DNA of 64,000 nt from Zavarzinia marina (GTDB lineage: Bacteria > Pseudomonadota > Alphaproteobacteria > Zavarziniales > Zavarziniaceae), in contig NZ_JAKGSB010000001.1 in NCBI RefSeq assembly GCF_021568905.1, forward strand, positions 620,001 through 684,000. The letters run 5' to 3'. Position numbers and translations under genes: made by a program. The notes under the pieces are model-generated. The model made no database searches, had not been told where the DNA came from, and worked only from the letters and a program-made list of their open reading frames with translations. How positions within the stretch are numbered: position 1 is the stretch's first letter; each line of letters begins with the position of its first letter. Of the stretch, positions 53,789 through 62,279 are shown one piece after another.

Positions 53789-54532
53789 ATGATGAGACCG
53801 AAGGTGATCGGGCTGATCGGCGGCATGAGCTGGGAGAGCTCGGCCGAATATTATCGGATCATCAACCGCGCCGCGCGGGAGCGTCTGGGCGGTGTCCATT
53901 CGGCGCGCAGCCTGATGTGGTCCGTCGACTTCGGCGAGATCGAGCGCCTGCAACATGCCGGCGAATGGGCGGCGCTGGAGGCCGAGATGGTGGTTGCCGC
54001 GCGGAGGCTCGAGGCCGGCGGCGCCGATGTCGTGGTGATCTGCACCAATACGATGCATCGCATGGCGGATGCGGTGGCGGCAGCGGTATCGATCCCCCTG
54101 CTCCACATCGCCGATCCGACGGCGGCGGCGGTCAAGGCGGCTGGCCTGTCGCGGATCGGGCTCCTCGGCACCGTTTTCACCATGGAACAGGATTTCTACA
54201 AGGGCCGGCTTGCCGCGCGGCACGGGCTGGAGGTTCTGGTGCCCGACGCCGAGGATCGGCGGGTGATCCACGACGTCATCTATCGCGAGCTCGTGGCCGG
54301 CGTGGTGCGGGACGAGTCCCGCGCCGCCTATCGCGCCGTGATCGCGCGTCTGGCTGAGCGCGGCGCGGAGGCGGTGATCCTCGGCTGTACCGAGATCATG
54401 CTGCTGATCGGCCCGGCCGACAGTGCCCTGCCGCTGTTCGACACGACGGCGTTGCATGCGCTCGCCGCCGTCGATTTCTCGCTGGGCGGCGTCGACGCGG
54501 CGGGAAATAGTTTCGACAAGCCAATAAGTTGA
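53789..54532 (+). CDS. Aspartate/glutamate racemase-family protein
   Basis: A 247-residue member of the cofactor-independent racemase family (YgeA-like). The N-terminus VIGLIGGMSWESSAEYYRIIN is diagnostic. The two catalytic cysteines are in VVICTNTMHRM and VILGCTEIMLL. Such enzymes racemise aspartate, glutamate or other amino acids; the substrate cannot be read from sequence. It stands alone with repeats on both sides. Confidence 0.9.
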   Translation: MMRPKVIGLIGGMSWESSAEYYRIINRAARERLGGVHSARSLMWSVDFGEIERLQHAGEWAALEAEMVVAARRLEAGGADVVVICTNTMHRMADAVAAAVSIPLLHIADPTAAAVKAAGLSRIGLLGTVFTMEQDFYKGRLAARHGLEVLVPDAEDRRVIHDVIYRELVAGVVRDESRAAYRAVIARLAERGAEAVILGCTEIMLLIGPADSALPLFDTTALHALAAVDFSLGGVDAAGNSFDKPIS

Positions 54533-54607
54533 TGGATGTTCTTCAGGCGTTGATTTCAATCGATGAGCGCCGCGATCTCGCTTTCGTGACGATTGCTCAT
54601 ATTATGG

Positions 54608-54637
54608 CGGATGATATGGTTTCAGGTGATATGGTTC
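54608..54637. repeat. 15-base repeat pair before the haloalkane dehalogenase gene
   Basis: CGGATGATATGGTTT and CAGGTGATATGGTTC, followed by the start of a third unit (CAGGG), lie 31 bases before the gene start. Length and the CRGATGAYATKG pattern match the array at 52656-52715. Confidence 0.7.
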
Positions 54638-54667
54638 CAGGGCCGCACGAAAGCTGAGGAGACGGGC

Positions 54668-55564
54668 ATGAAGATCCTTCGCACGCCCGAGGCGCGTTTC
54701 GCCGATCTGCCTGACTATCCCTTCGCGCCCCATCACGTGGAGTTGGGCCCCGTTCGGATGCATTACGTCGACGAGGGACCGCGCGACGGTCCCGTCGTCC
54801 TGCTGCTGCACGGAGAGCCGACCTGGTCCTATCTCTACCGCAAGATGATCCCGCCGCTGGCGGCCGGCGGGTGCCGCGTGCTGGCGCCGGACCTCATCGG
54901 TTTCGGCAAGTCGGACAAGCCGGCGGCCGCCTCCGCCTACAGCTACCAGGCTCATGTCGACTGGGTGCGCGAATGGCTGCTGGCGCTGGATCTTCGCGAT
55001 GTGACGCTGTTCTGCCAGGACTGGGGCTCGTTGATCGGTCTGCGGGTGGCTGCCGAAATGGAAGACCGCTTCGCCCGCATCTGCGTGTCGAACGGCTTCC
55101 TGCCGACGGGCGAAGTGGCGGCCCCCCCGGCGTTCAGGCTGTGGCGGGCGTTCGCGCGCTTCACGCCGGTGTTCCCGGCGGGGCGCATCGTCGACTTCGG
55201 CAGCCTGACGAAACTGTCGCGGGCCGAGATCGCGGCCTATGACGCCCCCTTCCCCAGTGCCGGCTACAAGGTCTGCGCCCGCCTTTTCCCGAGCCTGGTG
55301 CCGACCGAGGCCGGCGATCCCGCCCTGCCCGCCAATCGCCGTGCGTGGCAGATCCTCGGCAAGTGGACGAAGCCGTTCCTCTGCATCTTCGGGGCCGACG
55401 ATCCGATCCTGGGCAAGGCGGATTCCCTGCTGATCCCTCATGTACCGGGCGCCGCCGGCCAGCCCCACGACCGCATCCGCGGCGGTCATTTCATCCAGGA
55501 GGACCGGGGCGACGAGCTAGCGGCCCGTCTCCTGGACTGGCTGGGTCTGACGAGCGCGCCCTAG
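54668..55564 (+). CDS. Haloalkane dehalogenase
   Basis: A 298-residue alpha/beta-hydrolase. The halide-pocket motif is [16 protein letters not shown] and the nucleophilic aspartate with its flanking tryptophan is in [13 protein letters not shown], both characteristic of subfamily I dehalogenases (DhlA/DhmA type). A probable catalytic acid is in [12 protein letters not shown] and the histidine is in GGHFIQED. It hydrolyses carbon-halogen bonds in short haloalkanes; substrate range is unknown. The ATG at 54668 is preferred; the frame stays open to 54593 through the 15-base repeats. Confidence 0.9.
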   Translation: MKILRTPEARFADLPDYPFAPHHVELGPVRMHYVDEGPRDGPVVLLLHGEPTWSYLYRKMIPPLAAGGCRVLAPDLIGFGKSDKPAAASAYSYQAHVDWVREWLLALDLRDVTLFCQDWGSLIGLRVAAEMEDRFARICVSNGFLPTGEVAAPPAFRLWRAFARFTPVFPAGRIVDFGSLTKLSRAEIAAYDAPFPSAGYKVCARLFPSLVPTEAGDPALPANRRAWQILGKWTKPFLCIFGADDPILGKADSLLIPHVPGAAGQPHDRIRGGHFIQEDRGDELAARLLDWLGLTSAP

Positions 55565-55573
55565 GGCGCCGGG

Positions 55574-55906
55574 TCAGGCCGCGCGATTGTCGACGGAGAC
55601 GCCGGCGGACGGCAGCGCCCCGGGCCGGGTCCATTCGGGCGGCGCCCAGATGTGCTTCAGGCGCAGCCACAGGGGGCCCGGGCGGAGCACGTCGCGCATC
55701 ATGTCCGCGAATTCATGCAGGTTCAGGGTCAGGATGTTGTGGCTGCGCACTTGGCGCACGATGCCGTAGTCCACCTTCTCCCCCTCGGGCTCGAAGGTGC
55801 CGAACAGACGGTCGAACAGGATCAGCACGCCGCCGTAGTTCTTGTCGATATATTGGGGATTGCGGCCGTGATGGGCCCGGTGATGCGACGGCGTGACGAA
55901 GATGGG
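55574..55906 (-). pseudogene. Fatty acid hydroxylase / sterol desaturase family, C-terminal fragment
   Basis: The last 110 codons of a di-iron membrane hydroxylase. The histidine cluster PSHHRAHHGRNP is followed by QYIDKNYGGVLILFDRLFGTFEPE and a normal C-terminal region (RPGPLWLRLKHIW). The reading frame runs straight into the left inverted repeat of the Tn3-family element at 55908, so the 5' part and its membrane helices are gone. A short GTG-started frame of 84 residues remains but would lack the metal site. Confidence 0.85.
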
Positions 55907-55907
55907 G

Positions 55908-55946
55908 TGACGACACGAAAGTGATCAGATTGTCCGGTTCGTGAGA
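55908..55946 (+). repeat. Left terminal inverted repeat of the Tn3-family element
   Basis: It begins TGACGACACGAAAGTGATCA and lies 12 bases outside the end of tnpA. It interrupts the hydroxylase fragment. It is preceded by GGGG, the usual Tn3 terminal bases, which are not present at the other end. Confidence 0.85.
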
Positions 55947-55958
55947 ACGGACCAGCAA

Positions 55959-58931
55959 CTATGCTGCCAGCAGCGACTGCGGCCGACGGAGAGGTCGCAA
56001 TCCATCCATCGGAATTGAATCGTCGCCCCAGACGTAGTCCCCGGTCAGGCCGACATGCTCCCAGCCGAGCGGCGCGACGTGGCGCGCGAGTTCCGGCCGC
56101 ACGTCGGCGCCGCGGCCGCCGAGATCTTCCATGGCAGCCTGAAGGTACCGGGTGTTCCACAGGATGACCGCCGACACGAGCAGATTCAATCCCGAGGCCC
56201 GGTAGGCTTGGTTCTCGAAACTGCGGTCGCGCATCTCGCCGAGCCGGTTGAAAAAGATGGCCCGCGCCAGTGCATTGCGCGCCTCGCCCTTGTTGAGCCC
56301 GGCGTTGGCTCGTCGGCGCAGCACCGGATCGCGCAGCCAGTCCAAGGTGAACATCGTGCGCTCGAGGCGGCCGAACTCGCGCAGTGCCAGAGCCAGGCCG
56401 TTTTGCCGGGGATAGGCAGCTAAGCGCCTCAACATGGCAGAAGCGGTCACCGTGCCGACGCGGATCGAGGTGGCCAGCCGCAGCAACTCTTCCCAGTGGG
56501 CAGCCAAGTGATCGAGATCGATCACACCGCCGATCAGGGGCCGGAGAGCCGGAGGCGCCTCGTCTCCCGGAAACAGATACAGGCGGCGGTCCTTGAGGTC
56601 CCGGATGCGTGGGGCGAAGCGGAAGCCCAGCAGATGGCACAGCCCGAACACATGGTCGGAGACGCCGCCGGTGTCAGTATAGTGCTCCTCGATGGACAGG
56701 CCGGTCTGGTGGTAAAGCAGGCCATCGAGAACGTGCGGCGCCTCGCTTGCCGTCGCCGCGATCACCTTGGTGTGGAACGGACCGTACTGGTCTGAGACAT
56801 GGGTGTAGAAGGCGACGCCCGGCTCGTTGCCGTGCCGGGCGTTGACGTCACCGACCGCCTCGCCGCGGCCGCCGGCACGATAGAACTGGCCGTCCGAGGA
56901 AGAGGTGCTGCCGTCGCCCCAGATGGCGGCCAGCGGCAGGGCTCGATGGACGTCGATGATTTTGGCGAGTGCGGCAGCGTAGGTCTCTTCACGCACGTGC
57001 CAGTCATGCATCCAGGCAAGCTGCCGCATCGAAACGCCGCGGCAGGCCTCCGCCATCCGCGTCAGCCCAAGATTGATGCCGTCGGCGAGAATGGCCGTGA
57101 GCAGCGCCGCCCGATCCTCCGGCGGCCTGCCGCTCCGCTGGTGGGTAAAGCACGCGCTGAAGCCGACCCAGCTATCGACCTCCAGCAACAGGTCGGTGAT
57201 CTTGACCCGGGGCAGCGTCTGGTAGGCGCTGTGGCCGAGCTCATCAGCCGCCTCGGGAGTACGGTCGCGGATGGGGGAGACCTTCAGTTCGCCCGTTGAC
57301 AGATCGACGCTCTCCAGCTTTCCGGCCGCGGCCAGGCCGGCAACCTCCGCAATCCGCTCGCGCAGGGCCTGCCGCCGCGCGGGCAGGTAGACGGTTCTTT
57401 CCCTGCTGACCGCGACCGGCAGGGCGTTCTCGTCGCGCAGCGCGTCGAAAGTCGGCCTCGGCACCAGGCAGGACTCGAAGTCGCGAAATTGGCGACTTCC
57501 ATCAACCCATATGTCGCCGGCGCGTAGCCGGTCGCGCAGCTCCGAAAGGGCGCAAATTTCGTAAGCCTTCCTATCGATCACGCCGCCAGGCATGACGAGC
57601 CGACGCCAGGAGCGACGGACGAACCCAATCGGCGCCTTGGGCGGCAGGCTGCGCTTGCCCGAGTCGTGCATGGCCCGGAGCACCTCGAGCGCCCGCAGTA
57701 GCGACGCAATGGCGGGGCCACCCTTGAAAACGAATGCGCCCAGCAAAGTCGGGGCAAAGGCACGGACAGTGGCGTACCGCCCCACCAGTTCGACCCGAGG
57801 GTCCATCGCGTCCGGCCGCGCCAAAGCCTCAACATCGGCGACGCTGGCGACGAACTTGTACCATCCAACACCCTTGTCCAGCGCCTCGAAAGGATTCCGG
57901 CCGGCCTCGCGTGCGTCGATCACAGCGCGGCAAGCAGCGATGATTGTCTGAAGCTGGCTCCTGGTCTCCTTCATCGTTTTGAGTGTCTTCTCCGACGTGC
58001 GGTTTTCTGCTCGGCGGCCGAGCGAGACCATGAGCTTATCGAACATGGCGAGTGCTGCGTCGGTCAACGCTGTCTCCATGCGGATCGCCACCGCGGCCAG
58101 CAGCGCATCCCGGCGTACAGGGGAGAGATCGCGGAGGTGCTGCACCGTCATCCGCACGCCCTCGGCGGCAAGCCGCTCGAACGCGGCATCAGGGACCTGG
58201 TCTTGGACGACGCGGTCGACGGCAAGGCCGCGCAGCGCTTCGAGGCGGTCAACGACCGCGACGAGATTGCGCGGTGCCGGTGCCTTTGGTGCTGAACGGA
58301 GCCAAGCCAGCATGGCAACGCCGGCATCGGCCCACGGCTCGAGTAGCGCCGCGACCCGGCCACCGCCGTCCCGTCCGAGCGCTTGCACGACAATGCGATA
58401 AATGATCCGCTCGGCCCGGCCTCGCGCCTGGTGCAGGATCAGCTCCAACACGGCCGCGGACGGCAGCAGGATGCGTCGCTGCCGCAGTTCGTTGACCAGC
58501 GCGGTCGCAAGCGCCATTGGATCCCGGTTCACCTGGGCGATGGACAACAGCCACGATGCCAGCGCCCCGAACGCCGCGCGATCGAAGCTCCGGTAGCCTG
58601 TCTGCTCCATGAGATCGGCCATCTGCTCGCGCCGGGTCTGGCCCCGGCGTCGATAGTCGGCATAATCATCGGCTTCGGCGCCAACCTGGCGAGCAACAAA
58701 GGCCAGCAAGGCCGACGGCGGGATTTCGTCAGGGTCGGGCATGCGACCGGGATAGCGCAGGTAGCAGAGCAGGACAGCATAACCAAGACGGTTGCGCGCG
58801 GTGCGCTTGACCGCGACAATGTCCAAATCGTCACGGTCGAACGTATAGTGGCGGATCAGTTCGCGCTCATCAGACGGAACAGCCAGGAAGTGTGCCCACT
58901 GGCCTTCGGTCAGGAGTCGCCGTCGCGCCAT
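55959..58931 (-). CDS. tnpA: Tn3-family transposase
   Basis: A 990-residue transposase, complete. The N-terminal DUF4158 region starts MARRRLLTEGQWAHFLAVPS. The catalytic DDE domain shows aspartates in WGDGSTSSSDGQFY and HVSDQYGPFHTKVI, with a glutamate in LREFGRLERTMFTLDW. GGAGAGG precedes the ATG at 58931; an ATG ten codons upstream is possible. No frameshift or stop is present, so it may still be active. It lies at the left end of the element and points toward it. Confidence 0.95.
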   Translation of the reverse strand: MARRRLLTEGQWAHFLAVPSDERELIRHYTFDRDDLDIVAVKRTARNRLGYAVLLCYLRYPGRMPDPDEIPPSALLAFVARQVGAEADDYADYRRRGQTRREQMADLMEQTGYRSFDRAAFGALASWLLSIAQVNRDPMALATALVNELRQRRILLPSAAVLELILHQARGRAERIIYRIVVQALGRDGGGRVAALLEPWADAGVAMLAWLRSAPKAPAPRNLVAVVDRLEALRGLAVDRVVQDQVPDAAFERLAAEGVRMTVQHLRDLSPVRRDALLAAVAIRMETALTDAALAMFDKLMVSLGRRAENRTSEKTLKTMKETRSQLQTIIAACRAVIDAREAGRNPFEALDKGVGWYKFVASVADVEALARPDAMDPRVELVGRYATVRAFAPTLLGAFVFKGGPAIASLLRALEVLRAMHDSGKRSLPPKAPIGFVRRSWRRLVMPGGVIDRKAYEICALSELRDRLRAGDIWVDGSRQFRDFESCLVPRPTFDALRDENALPVAVSRERTVYLPARRQALRERIAEVAGLAAAGKLESVDLSTGELKVSPIRDRTPEAADELGHSAYQTLPRVKITDLLLEVDSWVGFSACFTHQRSGRPPEDRAALLTAILADGINLGLTRMAEACRGVSMRQLAWMHDWHVREETYAAALAKIIDVHRALPLAAIWGDGSTSSSDGQFYRAGGRGEAVGDVNARHGNEPGVAFYTHVSDQYGPFHTKVIAATASEAPHVLDGLLYHQTGLSIEEHYTDTGGVSDHVFGLCHLLGFRFAPRIRDLKDRRLYLFPGDEAPPALRPLIGGVIDLDHLAAHWEELLRLATSIRVGTVTASAMLRRLAAYPRQNGLALALREFGRLERTMFTLDWLRDPVLRRRANAGLNKGEARNALARAIFFNRLGEMRDRSFENQAYRASGLNLLVSAVILWNTRYLQAAMEDLGGRGADVRPELARHVAPLGWEHVGLTGDYVWGDDSIPMDGLRPLRRPQSLLAA

Positions 58932-59028
58932 CGCCCTCTCCAATCCCGTCAAGGAAATCATAGCGAAAGTGGCGGGTGGCGGCGGGGCAGATCGCTACAT
59001 GTTCGCGTATAGTCGAAATTCAGGCTAA

Positions 59029-59058
59029 AGCTCACCCGCGCTGCCAGCGCGGTGAGCT
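59029..59058 (-). terminator. Strong hairpin between the peptide gene and tnpA
   Basis: AGCTCACC and GTGAGCT arms with CGCGCT/AGCGCG extension form about 13 paired bases with one bulged C around a 3-base loop. It lies just 15 bases past the stop of the small minus-strand gene and is followed on that strand by TTT. It would serve as a terminator or attenuator before tnpA. Confidence 0.6.
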
Positions 59059-59073
59059 ATTCCCGAATCAGTT

Positions 59074-59178
59074 TCACCGGTCGCCGAGCGACCGCCAAGC
59101 AAACCAAACAACAAAGAGTACGATGAGAGTGAGAGGCCAGCCCGGGCCACTCTCTATGAAATGGATCGTGATATCCAT
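59074..59178 (-). CDS. Tiny single-helix membrane peptide, copy 1
   Basis: A 34-residue frame starting at 59178 behind an AGGA site. The peptide has a short amphipathic start (MDITIHFIESGPG), one hydrophobic helix (WPLTLIVLFVVWFAW) and a basic/polar end (RSLGDR). Longer in-frame starts exist at 59220 and 59337. A second gene at 62280-62420 encodes nearly the same helix (GPGWPLTLIVL, VVW, AW), so the frame is conserved at protein level and probably real. Size and layout recall type I toxins, but this is only a resemblance. Confidence 0.6.
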   Translation of the reverse strand: MDITIHFIESGPGWPLTLIVLFVVWFAWRSLGDR

Positions 59179-59337
59179 TAGATCCTGCAGCGTTAGCGCA
59201 CCTGCAACTACGGTGGTCATCGAGAAACGTCCGTTGGTAAGCACGGCGCCGCCGCTTATGTGCCAAATTGGCGGCATTTTCATCCAATTTGGCATGATTT
59301 TCAAGGCTGACGTTATGCGACTGTTGAGGTCGCGCAT

Positions 59338-59592
59338 AGGCCGAAAATTGCTCCCATAAATGTCGGCGGGGTCAGCGCCACCCGCCGGGCGGATGAACTG
59401 ATGCGGTCCATGCGCGTGACCCGCACCTCTTAGTGTCTTTAGTGTCTGATCCGAAATTAAGTTGAGTGATATCAGCCGGTTAGCTTGACAGCGTTGGCCT
59501 GTCGCTGATTCTGGGGTTTCGCCAAAACCGACCAGGAATCAGCGACGTGGGCCGATACTGCCCGCGCCATTCATGCGCGAACCGAACTGGCT
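59338..59592. other. Gap with the left end of an IS remnant
   Basis: No gene is seen. It holds the IS-type terminal sequence TGTCTGATCCGAAA at 59443-59456 and an 11-base inverted repeat at 59501-59511 and 59535-59545 (GTCGCTGATTC / GAATCAGCGAC) just before the transposase. Confidence 0.55.
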
Positions 59593-60345
59593 TTGCCAAG
59601 CGATTTGACCGATGCGGAATGGGCGGTGCTCGAACCACTTCTGCCGCCCGCTTCGCCAGTGGGACGTCCTCGCAAATGGTCGATGCGGCGGATTGTCGAG
59701 GCGATCCTGTTCTTGCTGCGGGGTGGTTTGCCATGGCGGATGCTGCCACCCTGCTTTCCGCCGGTCTCGACCGTCCGGCGTTGGTTCTACCTGTGGCGCG
59801 ACAGCGGCCTGTGGCTGACGCTCAACCGCACCCTGCTCATGGCCTCGCGCGAGGCGCGGCCGGGAAGCCTTCCCCAGCGCCGGGGTGATCGACAAGCAGA
59901 CCGTGGAAACCACCGAATCCGGCGGCCCTCGGGGTTATGACGCGGGCAAGAAGATCAAGGGACGCAAACGCCATATCCTCACTGACACGCAAGGAAATCT
60001 CGTCCACGCCGTGATCCACACCGCCGACATCCAGGATCGCGATGGCGCGCCGCTGGTTTTGGGCAAGATCGCCAAGCGCTTCCCCTGGCTCCGGCACATC
60101 TTCGCCGACGGCGGCTATGCTGGTGACAAGCTCAGGGACGCGCTGCGCCCTATCGGAAAATGGACCGTCGAGATCAACAAGCGTTCAGATGCCGTCAAAG
60201 GCTTCAAGGTCCTGCCTCGCCACTGGTGGTCGAGCGCACCCTAGCATGGCTCAACCGAAACCGGCGAAATCGGGCGCCACCCTGGACCGCAAAGGCACTA
60301 GGTCGACGGAGAAACGGCCGGCCACAAGCTCTCTACACGCTCTAA
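59443..60345 (+). mobile_element. IS5-family insertion sequence remnant
   Basis: The left end is taken at TGTCTGATCCGAAA; the two-frame transposase follows. No matching right end occurs before the Tn3-type inverted repeat at 60341, so the right end has been lost. The family is judged from the transposase sequence (IS427/IS1031-like). Confidence 0.7.
59593..60345 (+). pseudogene. IS5-family transposase, frameshifted
   Basis: The first frame from 59593 reads LPSDLTDAEWAVLEPLLPP, GRPRKWSMRRIVEAILFLLRGG and LPWRMLPP, the usual N-terminal half. Near 59860 the coding sense moves to the frame ending at 60244 (SAGVIDKQTVETTESGG, GYDAGKKIKGRKRHILTDT, ADGGYAG). Such a two-frame layout can be programmed in this group. 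A further one-base loss near 60226 moves the conserved VVERTLAWLNRNRR into a third frame that ends at 60345. That last change and the altered C-terminus make it non-functional. Confidence 0.82.
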
Positions 60346-60379
60346 CGAACCGGACGATCTGATCACTTCCGTGTCGTCA
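60341..60379 (-). repeat. Right terminal inverted repeat of the Tn3-family element
   Basis: Reads TGACGACACGGAAGTGATCA on the minus strand and matches the left end at 36 of 39 positions. It abuts the last codons of the IS5-family remnant. Confidence 0.85.
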
Positions 60380-60614
60380 TAAGCACGAACCACCCAAACC
60401 GCGTGACGGGTGGGATCAGATGGAGCCAATTGTAGATCCATGCTGCGTCGCCACAGGTGACAACAATGTCAGTTTCAAATACCGTACCAAAACGGTGCAA
60501 ACTGTAGCCGATTTGGCAATTCGTGCGCCAGCCCGCTCACTCACGGGCGGTCGCCCTGAAGAGGGTGTCAGACGAGAGTGTTCTATTTTAAGTTTTGCAT
60601 GAGGAACTTGCAAT
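60380..60614. other. Upstream region of the barrel-protein gene
   Basis: About 235 bases with no supported gene. An inverted repeat ACCGT-N6-ACGGT near 60480-60496 and AT-rich patches near 60580 could belong to the promoter of the gene at 60615, whose ribosome site GAGGAA is at 60601-60606. Confidence 0.4.
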
Positions 60615-62153
60615 ATGCGAAAAAGACCAACCGTTAAGGCCGTTATCTTCGGCACAACAGCGGTCGCCACTCTCGCGGCGGCGGCAAGCGCCACCGCGCA
60701 GGACGCCATTCAGGTTTCTGCATCGCAGTTTGGTTATACCAACCGCGCGGTTGCTGAAACCAACGTCAAGCTCGATATATTCGGCGGTGGCGATGAAAGT
60801 GGCGGTACTTATGGTGGCGCCCCCAGCCTGACGGTACCCCTCGGCGACAAGCTCGGCCTGCAGATCGACGGCGTGGCCGGCGTGACTGGGGACGAGACCG
60901 GCTTCGCCGGCGGCGCCGCCCAGCTATTCTACCGTGACCCACAGAAGTTCCTGATCGGCGTCGCCGGTGGCGGCGTCTATGTCGACAGCGTGGCGCAATA
61001 TGGCGTCGCAGCGATCGCCGAATATTATCTCGACAATGTCACCCTCGAAGGCTTGGTCGGCTACGAGACCGGCGACGTGATCGATGGAGTCTACGGTCGT
61101 GCGGGCCTGTCGGTCTATGCCAATCCCAATCTCCGCCTCGGCGGTGGCGTCAGCTACTCGCGCAGCAACGATCTGGGTGGCGACATCCAGGTCGAAGCAC
61201 TGCTGACCGACGTCCCAGGCATGGCCCTGTTTGCCACCGGCATCTTCGACCAGCAGGGCGCCATGGGCCTAGGTGGTGTTCGCTTCTACATGAATTCCGG
61301 CACCAATCTACTGACCACCGACCGCACCAAGCAGCAGTCGGCGCCAACCCTAATCGACATGCAGCGCCACATGAACAGGCCGAACTTCCTGTTCGCCGCC
61401 GGGTCTGGCTTCGGTATCCGCCAGATCAGCCTGACAGGCGACGCCACGTCGAATCCGCCGCCGCCGCCGCCGCCGCCCGAGCAGTGCAAGGATCACTCCC
61501 TGAAATGCAAGCTTCACGGCCTAGTCGACCGCCTGGTCGCTCACGAATATCGCGAGCATAGCGCCCTGACGACGCTGACGGGGTGGGTCGACGACCAGGT
61601 CAACGCCCGGGTCGACAAAGAGAATAGCGCCTTGGAGGCGCGGGCAGATCGGCTCCACGGCCTGATCGATGGCCTGGGCAACAAGTATCCCATCCTGGCG
61701 CCGCTGACGGGTCCGCTCGACGCTCTGATCAACGCCCGGGTCACTCATGAGTATCGCGAAAACAGTGCTCTGACAGCCCTGTCAGGGCGAATCGACGAAC
61801 GGGTCAACACCCGGGTCGACAAAGAGAATAGTGCCTTGGCGGCGCTGGCAAATCGGCTCCACAGCCTGATCGATGGCTTGGGCAATCGCAAGCATCGCCC
61901 CCTGGTGGCGCTGACGGGGTGGATCGACGACCAGGTCAACGCCCGGGTCGACAAAGAGAATAGCGCCTTGGAGGCGCGGGCAGATCGGCTCCACGGCCTG
62001 ATCGATGGCCTGGGCAACAAGTATCCCATCCTGACGCCGCTGACGGGTCCGCTCGACGCCCTGATCGACGCCCGGGTCACTCATGAGTATCGCGAAAACA
62101 GTGCTCTGACAGCCCTGTCAGGGCGAATCGACGAACGGGTCAACACTCGATAG
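60615..62153 (+). CDS. Predicted outer-membrane beta-barrel protein with C-terminal repeat domain
   Basis: A 512-residue protein. Residues 1 to about 29 form a signal peptide (KAVIFGTTAVATLAAAASATA). Residues about 30-275 are Gly-rich with alternating hydrophobic strands (GVAGGGVYVDSVAQYGVAAI, LRLGGGVSYSRSN, MGLGGVRFYMNSG), suggesting an outer-membrane barrel. Eight prolines (281-288) and a Cys pair (291, 298) lead to a charged, helical repeat domain. There a 112-residue unit starting LTGW(V/I)DDQVNARVDKE occurs at 321-432 and again, cut short, at 433-512. Each unit contains three related sub-motifs. No family is recognised. It sits between IS remnants, so recent arrival is likely. Confidence 0.75.
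   Translation: MRKRPTVKAVIFGTTAVATLAAAASATAQDAIQVSASQFGYTNRAVAETNVKLDIFGGGDESGGTYGGAPSLTVPLGDKLGLQIDGVAGVTGDETGFAGGAAQLFYRDPQKFLIGVAGGGVYVDSVAQYGVAAIAEYYLDNVTLEGLVGYETGDVIDGVYGRAGLSVYANPNLRLGGGVSYSRSNDLGGDIQVEALLTDVPGMALFATGIFDQQGAMGLGGVRFYMNSGTNLLTTDRTKQQSAPTLIDMQRHMNRPNFLFAAGSGFGIRQISLTGDATSNPPPPPPPPEQCKDHSLKCKLHGLVDRLVAHEYREHSALTTLTGWVDDQVNARVDKENSALEARADRLHGLIDGLGNKYPILAPLTGPLDALINARVTHEYRENSALTALSGRIDERVNTRVDKENSALAALANRLHSLIDGLGNRKHRPLVALTGWIDDQVNARVDKENSALEARADRLHGLIDGLGNKYPILTPLTGPLDALIDARVTHEYRENSALTALSGRIDERVNTR
61575..62150 (+). repeat. 336-base direct repeat inside the barrel-protein gene
   Basis: Copy 1 spans about 61575-61910 and copy 2 spans 61911-62150 (240 bases, ended by the stop). 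Long stretches are identical at DNA level, showing recent duplication. The period is exactly 112 codons, so expansion keeps the frame. Confidence 0.85.
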
Positions 62154-62279
62154 GGCCTTCGTACCTAGGTGATATATTCTTGGGTGAGGTATGCCACACC
62201 CAAGAATATTCAAGATCTGACAGGCGTGATATCCGCTTTAGAATCTTTAAAGCGGCATTGTTACCGATGGATCTTCATT

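Larger units (their letters stand above)
55908..60379. mobile_element. Tn3-family element with 39-bp inverted ends, no resolvase
   Basis: The ends at 55908-55946 and 60341-60379 match in inverted orientation at 36 of 39 positions, each starting TGACGACACG. Inside are a full-length Tn3-type transposase, a hairpin, a tiny membrane-peptide gene and an IS5-family remnant. No tnpR or res-like region is seen. Flanking pentamers (TGGGG and TAAGC) do not match, so the simple 5-base target duplication is missing and one side may have been rearranged. Confidence 0.85.

Noticed and set aside
60380-60520. Missing N-terminal half of the interrupted hydroxylase to the right of the Tn3 element
   Set aside because: A short minus-strand frame (VTRFGWFVL and preceding residues) reaches the right inverted repeat and looked vaguely suitable. 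But it is short, has an upstream stop, shows no histidine motif, and the flanks lack a target duplication.
61575-62150. Possible CRISPR-like array from the regular repeats
   Set aside because: The repeats are long, in frame, and without unique spacers; they encode protein repeats.
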